Origin: Arcanobacterium bovis
GTDB lineage: Bacteria; Actinomycetota; Actinomycetes; Actinomycetales; Actinomycetaceae
Assembly (NCBI RefSeq): GCF_004331995.1
Contig: NZ_SJDT01000002.1
Span: 1-64,000 of the forward strand
Length of the DNA stretch: 64,000 bases
Direction: 5' to 3'
The notes beneath the pieces were generated by a model. It was not told where the DNA came from, did not search any database, and saw nothing but the letters and a program-made list of their open reading frames with translations. The stretch's first letter is position 1, and each line of letters starts with the position of its first letter. Below, in pieces: positions 55,645 through 62,248 of this stretch. Position numbers and translations under genes: made by a program.

Positions 55645-56277
55645 CTATTCAGCGTCGATGAAAGAACGTCGGATTTCGAATACGCGAAATCCCTTCGCTG
55701 AGCCCACTTTCTGAACTGTATAACCCTGTTCGGTGATCCAGCGCGCTAAGGAATCAGCACCGAGATTTTTCTGCACCACGATATAGGCGACTCCATCACT
55801 GCTGAGCAGAGCAAACCAATTAGATAGCAGCTGATGGAGTTCTGCCTTTCCTATCCGGATCGGGGGATTAGACCACAGCAGGTCAATTGTGCGACCTTCT
55901 TGGCGCAGTCTAGAAAGTGCTGCTGTGGATTCTTCAATAGTCACGTTACTGAGCTGCGCTTGATCTGCATTTTCACGTGCAAGATTCATGGATCGTTCAT
56001 TAACATCGACGCCGAGCACGGTTGAGTGTGGCGCCTCGGAAGCCAAAGCCAAGGTGATTGGCCCCCAGCCACAACCGAGATCAACGGCAAGAGAATGGGG
56101 CCCCAAATCTGGCTGTGGCACTTTGGAAAGGAAGACAGCGCTACCTTTGTCTAAACCATGAGCGGAGAACACGCCGTCTTGCGTGCGAATTTGGTAATTC
56201 CTGCCACGGATTGCCAGATCAAACTGGTGATCGTTTCCAGCTGTGCTTGGCTGCGTCGAAAAATAATGATCGTTCAC
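55645..56277 (-). CDS. RsmC-like class I SAM methyltransferase
   Basis: A 210-residue methyltransferase of the small-domain MTS family (16S rRNA G1207 methyltransferase RsmC type). The SAM-binding motif VDLGCGWGPITLALA and the catalytic NPP motif in LLWSNPPIRIGKAE are present; it lacks the N-terminal pseudo-domain of E. coli RsmC. The start is a GTG at 56277; no strong ribosome binding site is evident. It is convergent with miaA and divergent from hflX. The exact target base is not provable from sequence. Confidence 0.87.
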   Translation of the reverse strand: MNDHYFSTQPSTAGNDHQFDLAIRGRNYQIRTQDGVFSAHGLDKGSAVFLSKVPQPDLGPHSLAVDLGCGWGPITLALASEAPHSTVLGVDVNERSMNLARENADQAQLSNVTIEESTAALSRLRQEGRTIDLLWSNPPIRIGKAELHQLLSNWFALLSSDGVAYIVVQKNLGADSLARWITEQGYTVQKVGSAKGFRVFEIRRSFIDAE

Positions 56278-56414
56278 TCCATCAGGATACCGTGAGCTCA
56301 GGCGAAGCGACGGAAAAGATTGACATTAGACGTCTCACAACGAGAAAAACTGTGGGTCAATGTTAAAACTGCCATAAACATGAGAGAATAGAGAGGAGAG
56401 AATGGAGCTACATC

Positions 56415-57893
56415 ATTAACACAAATCCGAGCGAAAACACTGGTCGTTCCTTAGAACTAGACTCGCACAAAGGTACAGCGCTACAAGCAGATCCGGCTTA
56501 TAACGGCTCATGGGCAGGTGACGAATTTGAACGCGGCGTTCGAAGTTCATTAAAGCGAGTAGTAGATGTTGCTTCAGAGCGAGAAGAGCTCGTTGATATC
56601 GAATATCGGCAACTCCGCCTTGAGAAAGTTGTGCTCGCTGGTTTGTGGATGGACGGAACTCTCGAAGCCGCCGAAGATTCGTTACGAGAACTCGCAGCGT
56701 TAGCTGAAACTGCTGGTTCGGAAGTGATGGACGGTCTTATACAACATCGTCAGCTACCTGATCCTGCTACATTCTTAGGTTCCGGAAAAGCGAAAGAGCT
56801 TGGCGAAATTGTGGCAAATACCGGCGCAGACACCGTGATTGTAGATTCGGAGCTTGCCCCTTCTCAGCGCCGAGCTTTGGAAGATATTGTGAAAGTCAAA
56901 GTCATTGATCGTACCGCTTTGATTCTTGATATTTTTGCTCAGCATGCTAAGTCTCGAGAAGGAAAAGCCCAAGTTGAACTGGCGCAACTTGAATACCTCT
57001 TGCCGCGTCTGCGCGGTTGGGGTGAATCGATGTCGCGGCAGGCGGGTGGTCGAGTAGCTGGTGGTGCTGGAATTGGCTCGCGTGGACCAGGTGAAACAAA
57101 AATCGAGCTTGATCGACGTCGAATCCGCACTAGGATGGCAAAACTGCGCAAAGATATTGCGAATATGCGTCCGGGGCGAGAAACTCGACGCAGCACGCGG
57201 CGTCGTAATAAGGTTCCTGCAGTTGTGGTTGTGGGGTACACGAATGCTGGAAAATCCTCGCTGATGAACGTATTGACGGACGCTCGGGTGCTGGTAGAAA
57301 ACGCATTGTTTGCCACTCTGGATCCAACTGTTCGCCGTACACAGACGAGCGATGGCCGGGAATTTACATTAACGGATACTGTCGGTTTTGTGCGTTCGCT
57401 TCCTACCCAGCTGGTGGAGGCATTTCGGTCTACTTTGGAGGAAGTGGCACAAGCTGATCTGATCTTGCACGTTGTGGATGCCTCGCATAGTGATCCGCGC
57501 GGACAAGTCCAAGCGGTCCATGACGTATTGCGTGACGTTGAGGGAGCCTTAGATTTGCCCGAATTGATCGTTTTGTCGAAGAGCGATCTTGCCGACGACG
57601 TAGCGATCGCAACTTTGCGCTCGCAGTTTCCGCAATCAGTTGCGATTAGTTCGGTGACTGGCGAAGGCATTGATGAACTCAAAGTGCGGATTGAAGAAAT
57701 GCTCCCACGGCCTGCGATTCATATTGACGCAGTAATTCCTTATACGCGTGGCGATTTGGTCTCACAGATTCACGCCGATGGTGAGATTCTCAATGAAGAA
57801 TTTACTGCCGATGGTACGCGGATTGTAGCGCGTATTACCGACGAAATAGCTGCTCATATTCAAGCAGCGGGAATTGAATTGAAGCGGGCGTAG
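56415..57893 (+). CDS. hflX: GTPase HflX (start uncertain, possible ATT)
   Basis: HflX is a ribosome-associated GTPase that splits stalled or heat-damaged 70S ribosomes. Its glycine-rich linker (GAGIGSRGPGETKIELDRR), G1 GYTNAGKSSL and G3 DTVGFVRSLP are clear. The first ATG/GTG/TTG in frame is GTG 56631, but family sequence (IEYRQLRLEKVVL) lies before it and the frame is open back to 56367. ATT at 56415 follows GGAG at 56404-56407 with a seven-base spacer. Alternatively, ATG 56402 with one extra base after it would give MSYIINTNPSEN in frame. From ATT the protein has 492 residues. TTGACA at 56320-56325 may be part of its promoter. Confidence 0.85.
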   Translation: MNTNPSENTGRSLELDSHKGTALQADPAYNGSWAGDEFERGVRSSLKRVVDVASEREELVDIEYRQLRLEKVVLAGLWMDGTLEAAEDSLRELAALAETAGSEVMDGLIQHRQLPDPATFLGSGKAKELGEIVANTGADTVIVDSELAPSQRRALEDIVKVKVIDRTALILDIFAQHAKSREGKAQVELAQLEYLLPRLRGWGESMSRQAGGRVAGGAGIGSRGPGETKIELDRRRIRTRMAKLRKDIANMRPGRETRRSTRRRNKVPAVVVVGYTNAGKSSLMNVLTDARVLVENALFATLDPTVRRTQTSDGREFTLTDTVGFVRSLPTQLVEAFRSTLEEVAQADLILHVVDASHSDPRGQVQAVHDVLRDVEGALDLPELIVLSKSDLADDVAIATLRSQFPQSVAISSVTGEGIDELKVRIEEMLPRPAIHIDAVIPYTRGDLVSQIHADGEILNEEFTADGTRIVARITDEIAAHIQAAGIELKRA

Positions 57894-57900
57894 TATAGCG

Positions 57901-59880
57901 GTGGCGAGGATAACGAGTTTGTCGCCTGTGGACGATGCAGGTGATGTTGGCGTTGAAGAGGTGTTGCACGCCGTCGTCGAAAAAATTGGTGGACATCCAC
58001 GCACTGGGCAGATCACGATGGTGGAGGAAGTCTCCCAAGCGCTCAAGCAAAGCGAACACCTCATGGTGCAAGCAGGAACGGGGACCGGAAAGTCATTCGG
58101 GTATCTTATTCCTGCGTTTATGCAGGCAGTACAAGCTAACGAGAAAACTATTATTTCTACCGCAACCCTGGCTTTGCAACGCCAGATTATGCGCTACGAC
58201 GCTCCGCTAATCTCTGATGTTGTGCATGAGCTCACCGGTGTTCGACCGCGTGTGGCGCTTCTTAAAGGGTGGAATAACTACGTGTGCTTGCGAAAGGCGG
58301 CGGGAGGATACCCCGAAGAAGGAGCACTTATCTCGCGCGCTGAAGGTGAATACGGTGCGAGTGCCACGGGCGAAGAGGTTGTGCGCGCTCGAGAGTGGGC
58401 GATGGTCACAGAATCTGGTGATCGTGACGATTTAGTACCCGGCGTCAGTGATCGGGCTTGGGCACAGGTTTCACTGCCGAAACGGGAGTGCATCGGGGAA
58501 TCGTGTCCTGTTCGCGGGTCGTGTTTTGCGTATATCGCCCGCAATGATGCCGACGACGCCGACATCGTCGTCACCAATCACGCGATGTTGGGCGTGCAAG
58601 CGAGTCAAACGCCTGTGCTGCCCTCGGTAGATGCGTATATCATCGACGAAGCACACGATTTGGTGGAAAGGGTAACGTCGCAGCTCACTAGCACTTTGTC
58701 GCGATTTGACGTGAGTTCTATCGCGAGAATGATGCGCCAAAATGGCCTTGACGACGCCGATCTCGATAGTAGTGCCGAAGAATTCGACGAGGCCTTATCG
58801 GAGATTCCTGCGGGACGAATTCAGGAAATTCCCGAAGTGTTCTCTGATGCTATTGCCCGATTGCTAGGGAAAATACAGACTGCTGAGGAAAATCTGTCCG
58901 AGCTGAGCTCCAAAGATGAAGCTCAAGCCACCGCGAAACAGATTTTGCGCGCACGATTGCAAGAACTGTCTGAGGTCTCCCAAAATATTCTGGGCGACGG
59001 AGTCTTAGCGGGTACTTTGGTTGCTTGGAAATCGGAGTTTGGCGAGGCGAGAAGCGCCTTCCATTTGGCACCCTTGGATGTTTCTCGATCGATTGCTTCT
59101 TCGCTATTTGATGAAAATCCAGTGGTATTGACATCTGCTACTTTGAAATTGGGTACTTCCTTCGACGCCATGGCAAACCGCGTCGGTTTCTCTTTGGGAG
59201 GCAGCAGTTCGTGGCGAGGGGTCGACGTCGGAAGCCCTTTTTCTCCACAGACACAAGGCGTTCTTTACGTAGCGGCACATTTGCCTGTCCCTGGTAAACA
59301 GGGATACGGTGAGGAACAGTTGGCTGAGATAGTAGATCTGGTTGAAGCATCACACGGCGGTGCATTGGGGCTTTTCACGTCGCGTGCAGCTGCCGAACGT
59401 GCGGCACAGTATGTGCGTGAACGTACTGGACTTCCAATTTTGTGCCAAGGAGATGATCAGCTATCGACTTTGGTGGAGGCATTTTCAACTGACGATTCAG
59501 CCTCTTTGTTTGGCACTCTCTCGCTGTGGCAAGGGGTTGATGTTCCAGGCCATACCAGTCGTTTAGTGATAATCGACCGAATTCCGTTCCCGCGTCCAGA
59601 TGATCCGCTTGCACAGGCGCGTTCGGAAGCTATTTCTCGGAGCGGGGGAAATGGTTTTATGTCGGTTGCTGCCACTCAAGCAGCATTGTTGCTTGCGCAA
59701 GGAGCAGGAAGACTTCTACGTCGGATCGATGATCGAGGCGTTGTTGCAGTGCTAGATCCTCGCCTGAAAACAGCACGTTATGCAGGATTCTTGCTTGAAT
59801 CAATGCCAGGTATGTGGCGAACACTCGACAAAGACGTAGTGTGTGGAGTGTTAGAGCGAAACGCACACTCTGACGAATGA
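57901..59880 (+). CDS. dinG: DinG-like superfamily 2 DNA helicase
   Basis: A 659-residue XPD/DinG-family helicase that unwinds forked DNA, R-loops or G-quadruplexes. Walker A is GTGTGKS (59-65) and the DEAH box is in YIIDEAHDL. The iron-sulfur cluster cysteines appear as NNYVCLRK and CIGESCPVRGSCF, four in the expected region between motifs Ia and II. The C-terminal helicase motif includes LWQGVDVPG and the QGAGRLLRR motif VI. GTG at 57901 lies seven bases after hflX. It is convergent with lexA, ten bases apart, without an evident terminator between. Confidence 0.93.
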   Translation: MARITSLSPVDDAGDVGVEEVLHAVVEKIGGHPRTGQITMVEEVSQALKQSEHLMVQAGTGTGKSFGYLIPAFMQAVQANEKTIISTATLALQRQIMRYDAPLISDVVHELTGVRPRVALLKGWNNYVCLRKAAGGYPEEGALISRAEGEYGASATGEEVVRAREWAMVTESGDRDDLVPGVSDRAWAQVSLPKRECIGESCPVRGSCFAYIARNDADDADIVVTNHAMLGVQASQTPVLPSVDAYIIDEAHDLVERVTSQLTSTLSRFDVSSIARMMRQNGLDDADLDSSAEEFDEALSEIPAGRIQEIPEVFSDAIARLLGKIQTAEENLSELSSKDEAQATAKQILRARLQELSEVSQNILGDGVLAGTLVAWKSEFGEARSAFHLAPLDVSRSIASSLFDENPVVLTSATLKLGTSFDAMANRVGFSLGGSSSWRGVDVGSPFSPQTQGVLYVAAHLPVPGKQGYGEEQLAEIVDLVEASHGGALGLFTSRAAAERAAQYVRERTGLPILCQGDDQLSTLVEAFSTDDSASLFGTLSLWQGVDVPGHTSRLVIIDRIPFPRPDDPLAQARSEAISRSGGNGFMSVAATQAALLLAQGAGRLLRRIDDRGVVAVLDPRLKTARYAGFLLESMPGMWRTLDKDVVCGVLERNAHSDE

Positions 59881-59890
59881 CCTTGGCTGA

Positions 59891-60634
59891 TCACAAAGCG
59901 CGCAAAACGCTTACAACCTTGCCAACGATTTGTGCGTCGTCTCCTGGAATTGGTGCGTAGTCAGCGTTTCGGGGGAGTAGCCACACGTGTCCATCTCGCT
60001 TTTGAAATACCTTGACTGTTGCTTCGCCGTCAATAACGGCGGCTACAATCTCACCGTTTTCAGCAACTGGCTGGCGTCGAACAACAACCCAATCGCCGTC
60101 ACAGATTGCGGCATCAATCATGGAGTCGCCACTTACCAAGAGCATGAACAGATCTCCAGTGCCGGTGAGCTGTCGAGGTAACGGGAATACCTCCTCAACC
60201 TGCTGCTCGGCGAGGATTGGCGCGCCGGCGGCGATCCTACCAACAAGTGGAACATGGACGGCGGCATCAACGTCAACGTGAGATTCGGCGTCTGGAACGG
60301 CAACTATAGCGCCTTTAACCGCAGTATCGGACGTGATACCGGTGACTGAGGTGCTGGGTTCTGAATCATTCTCCGTGAGAGAACGTGCATTGCGCATATA
60401 AGAATCGCCAAGTTCGGTAATTTCGATTGTGCGTGAACGGCGTGGATCGCGTGCAATGAGCCCAAGTTTTTCAATCAAATCCAGTTGGTATTTCACTGAC
60501 GATGTTGAGGCGAGACCGACGGCGTCGCACAGCTCACGAACTGTGGGAGGGTAGCCGTGGGCGTTTATCCCATCCCAAATATTTTCAAAAATATCGCGCT
60601 GGCGTTCTGTTAGGTAAATATGTGAAGAATTCAT
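59891..60634 (-). CDS. lexA: SOS repressor LexA
   Basis: LexA represses DNA-damage genes and cleaves itself when RecA filaments form. The 247-residue protein has a winged helix-turn-helix (about 7-68, ending [12 protein letters not shown]), a linker, and the S24 domain: cleavage site Ala136-Gly137 (RIAAGAP), catalytic Ser171 (SGDSM) and Lys208 (ATVKVF). ATG at 60634 is preceded by AGGAG; an upstream frame to 60760 is spurious. Boxes at 60825-60861 lie in its own upstream region, so it is probably autoregulated. Confidence 0.97.
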   Translation of the reverse strand: MNSSHIYLTERQRDIFENIWDGINAHGYPPTVRELCDAVGLASTSSVKYQLDLIEKLGLIARDPRRSRTIEITELGDSYMRNARSLTENDSEPSTSVTGITSDTAVKGAIVAVPDAESHVDVDAAVHVPLVGRIAAGAPILAEQQVEEVFPLPRQLTGTGDLFMLLVSGDSMIDAAICDGDWVVVRRQPVAENGEIVAAVIDGEATVKVFQKRDGHVWLLPRNADYAPIPGDDAQIVGKVVSVLRAL

Positions 60635-60824
60635 TTTCACTCCTGTTGTCAGCACTGCGAATTCTACTTTTGACAAGAAATTCTCCTGTAGAAGTGGAAA
60701 AGACGCATCGATTTTTGAGTATATTTCTGGGTTCGTATCCTTTGCCAACGAGCCGGCCACGAATTTTGGCGGGAGGCTCTTGTTAGCTTTCTAAGTACAA
60801 GGGTAATCGGAAATCAACGAGAGA

Positions 60825-60840
60825 TCAAACATTTGTTCGG
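60825..60840. promoter_or_regulatory. LexA (SOS) box A
   Basis: TCAAAC-ATTT-GTTCGG matches the SOS box with two arm mismatches. Its centre is 21 bases (two helical turns) from that of box B, on the lexA side of the divergent region. Confidence 0.6.
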
Positions 60841-60845
60841 AATTT

Positions 60846-60861
60846 TCGAACGCGTGTTCTG
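60846..60861. promoter_or_regulatory. LexA (SOS) box B
   Basis: TCGAAC-GCGT-GTTCTG has a perfect left arm and one mismatch in the right arm. With box A it probably controls lexA itself. Confidence 0.75.
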
Positions 60862-60889
60862 GACATTGCATCAAAAGTGTATTAGTCTG

Positions 60890-60905
60890 TAGAACAGATG
60901 TTCGA
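60890..60905 (+). promoter_or_regulatory. LexA (SOS) box C
   Basis: TAGAAC-AGAT-GTTCGA has one mismatch in the left arm. It shares its last base with box D. Confidence 0.75.
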
Positions 60906-60920
60906 CGAACACTTGTTCGA
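60905..60920 (+). promoter_or_regulatory. LexA (SOS) box D
   Basis: ACGAAC-ACTT-GTTCGA has one mismatch in the left arm. It ends within the ribosome binding site region, ten bases before the ATG of the gene at 60930, so bound LexA would sit on the transcription start or block elongation. Confidence 0.85.
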
Positions 60921-60929
60921 GGAGGAAAA

Positions 60930-61715
60930 ATGTCAGCAATAAAGGCGCATTCGGTTGTTAACGTGTCGGCGCAAATAGCTGTGCCAGAGCGCAGTGAGCG
61001 GTCGGCAACGGCAAATCGTCAGGCTCGTGCAACACGCACTGTACAGCGCGCTGCGGGTATGTCTGATCAACAGAGTTCTCGGCTTAAGTCTCGTCCACAA
61101 TTGTCGGTGGTACGTTCGCCGCAGTCTCATGCAGTTTCAGCTAAAGGCTCGGCACTTCGTACGAATGCGAGCGTGGAAGAACATGGCGTGGTTCGCCCAG
61201 ATCGTCCGCGCTCATCGGGTGGAGCTGTGGTCTATGCAGTTCCAAGTCCCTATTCGGCAGCCGAGCTAAGTGACGAGCAGGGCACGTGGACTGAAGTTCT
61301 TCCTCATAAACAACAAGCTGTGCGCTGTGCTCAAGTTGTTCGTACGTATAAAGCGCAACGTTCAGCAGGTCCTAGCTCGCGCCGTATGCGTGGTGTAACG
61401 TCATTGGATGGAGTGCGTCTTTCCGGTTCAACAATCGGCGCAAGCTCGGCAGGTATCCAGTTGAAATCAAGGCAGGAAACACCTGTGACAGGGGCTCGAA
61501 CGCAGTTTGATGCTCAATCGGCAGTGTACGGAGAACAATATTTGAGAATCTTTGCTCTTTTCGTTTTGTTCCTCGGCATTTTTACTGCGGCAATAGTTGG
61601 AACCGGTGTAATAAACGGAAGTTTATTTGCACAAGGTGAAGGGCATGTGTCGGTTAGTCAGGTTTCGGTTCGTGGGGATACTGCTCATAGTAATGAGATG
61701 AAATTAGATCTCTAA
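60930..61715 (+). CDS. SOS-controlled membrane protein beside lexA (division-suppressor position)
   Basis: A 261-residue protein with a long, polar, Arg/Ser/Gln-rich N-terminal part (about 1-203), one membrane segment (about 206-226) and a tail of some 35 residues. No LysM or hydrolase domain is visible. ATG at 60930 follows GAGGAGG, a very strong ribosome binding site. Two SOS boxes directly precede it. It lies between lexA and nrdR, the place held by divS in Corynebacterium and chiZ (Rv2719c) in Mycobacterium, which suppress division during DNA damage. Shared position and control suggest the same role, but I see no sequence motif in common. Confidence 0.8.
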   Translation: MSAIKAHSVVNVSAQIAVPERSERSATANRQARATRTVQRAAGMSDQQSSRLKSRPQLSVVRSPQSHAVSAKGSALRTNASVEEHGVVRPDRPRSSGGAVVYAVPSPYSAAELSDEQGTWTEVLPHKQQAVRCAQVVRTYKAQRSAGPSSRRMRGVTSLDGVRLSGSTIGASSAGIQLKSRQETPVTGARTQFDAQSAVYGEQYLRIFALFVLFLGIFTAAIVGTGVINGSLFAQGEGHVSVSQVSVRGDTAHSNEMKLDL

Positions 61716-61728
61716 GTAGCTATGTGAC

Positions 61729-61757
61729 TTGCCTTTGATAGCGAATAGAACTATTTT
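61729..61757 (+). promoter_or_regulatory. Promoter of nrdR, leaderless
   Basis: TTGCCT (61729-61734) and TATTTT (61752-61757) are 17 bases apart, and the -10 ends six bases before the nrdR ATG. No proper ribosome binding site precedes the gene. Confidence 0.5.
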
Positions 61758-61763
61758 AGGCGT

Positions 61764-62219
61764 ATGCACTGCCCATTTTGTAGACATCCAGATTCCAGGG
61801 TTATTGATACTCGTACTAGCGACGATGGTTTCACCATTCGTCGTAGACGGGAATGCCTTGAGTGTAAGCGGCGATTTTCTACGACAGAGACGGCATCCTT
61901 AACGGTGATCAAGCGCTCGGGTGCAAGTGAACCTTTTAGTCGAGAAAAGATCATGTCGGGAGTGGGGAAAGCTTGTCAAGGGCGTCCAGTTACCGAGGAT
62001 CAACTAGCGGTTCTAGCTCAACAGGTTGAAGAGACTGTGAGGCAAAACGGGGTTTCCCAAATAGAAGCACACGATATTGGGCTTGCTATTTTGGAGCCAC
62101 TACGTGAGCTTGATCAAATTGCCTACCTGCGATTTGCTTCCGTCTACTCTAGTTTCGACACACTTGAAGATTTTGAGCGAGCAATTGGTGAATTGCGCCA
62201 AGAATCGGCTTCAAAATAG
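61764..62219 (+). CDS. nrdR: Transcriptional repressor NrdR
   Basis: NrdR senses ATP/dATP and represses ribonucleotide reductase genes. The 151-residue protein has the N-terminal zinc ribbon (Cys3, Cys6, Cys31, Cys34; CPFC and CLEC), followed by an ATP-cone with [19 protein letters not shown] at 61764 is the family start (MHCPFC). No nrd genes are in the window, so its targets lie elsewhere. Confidence 0.96.
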   Translation: MHCPFCRHPDSRVIDTRTSDDGFTIRRRRECLECKRRFSTTETASLTVIKRSGASEPFSREKIMSGVGKACQGRPVTEDQLAVLAQQVEETVRQNGVSQIEAHDIGLAILEPLRELDQIAYLRFASVYSSFDTLEDFERAIGELRQESASK

Positions 62220-62248
62220 CTAAGATTTTATCTTCTCGTGCTCAATAT

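Noticed and set aside
56402-56419. Five-codon frame ATG GAG CTA CAT CAT TAA after a good ribosome binding site before hflX
   Set aside because: It could be a leader peptide, but it more likely marks the lost or shifted start of hflX; not called as a gene.
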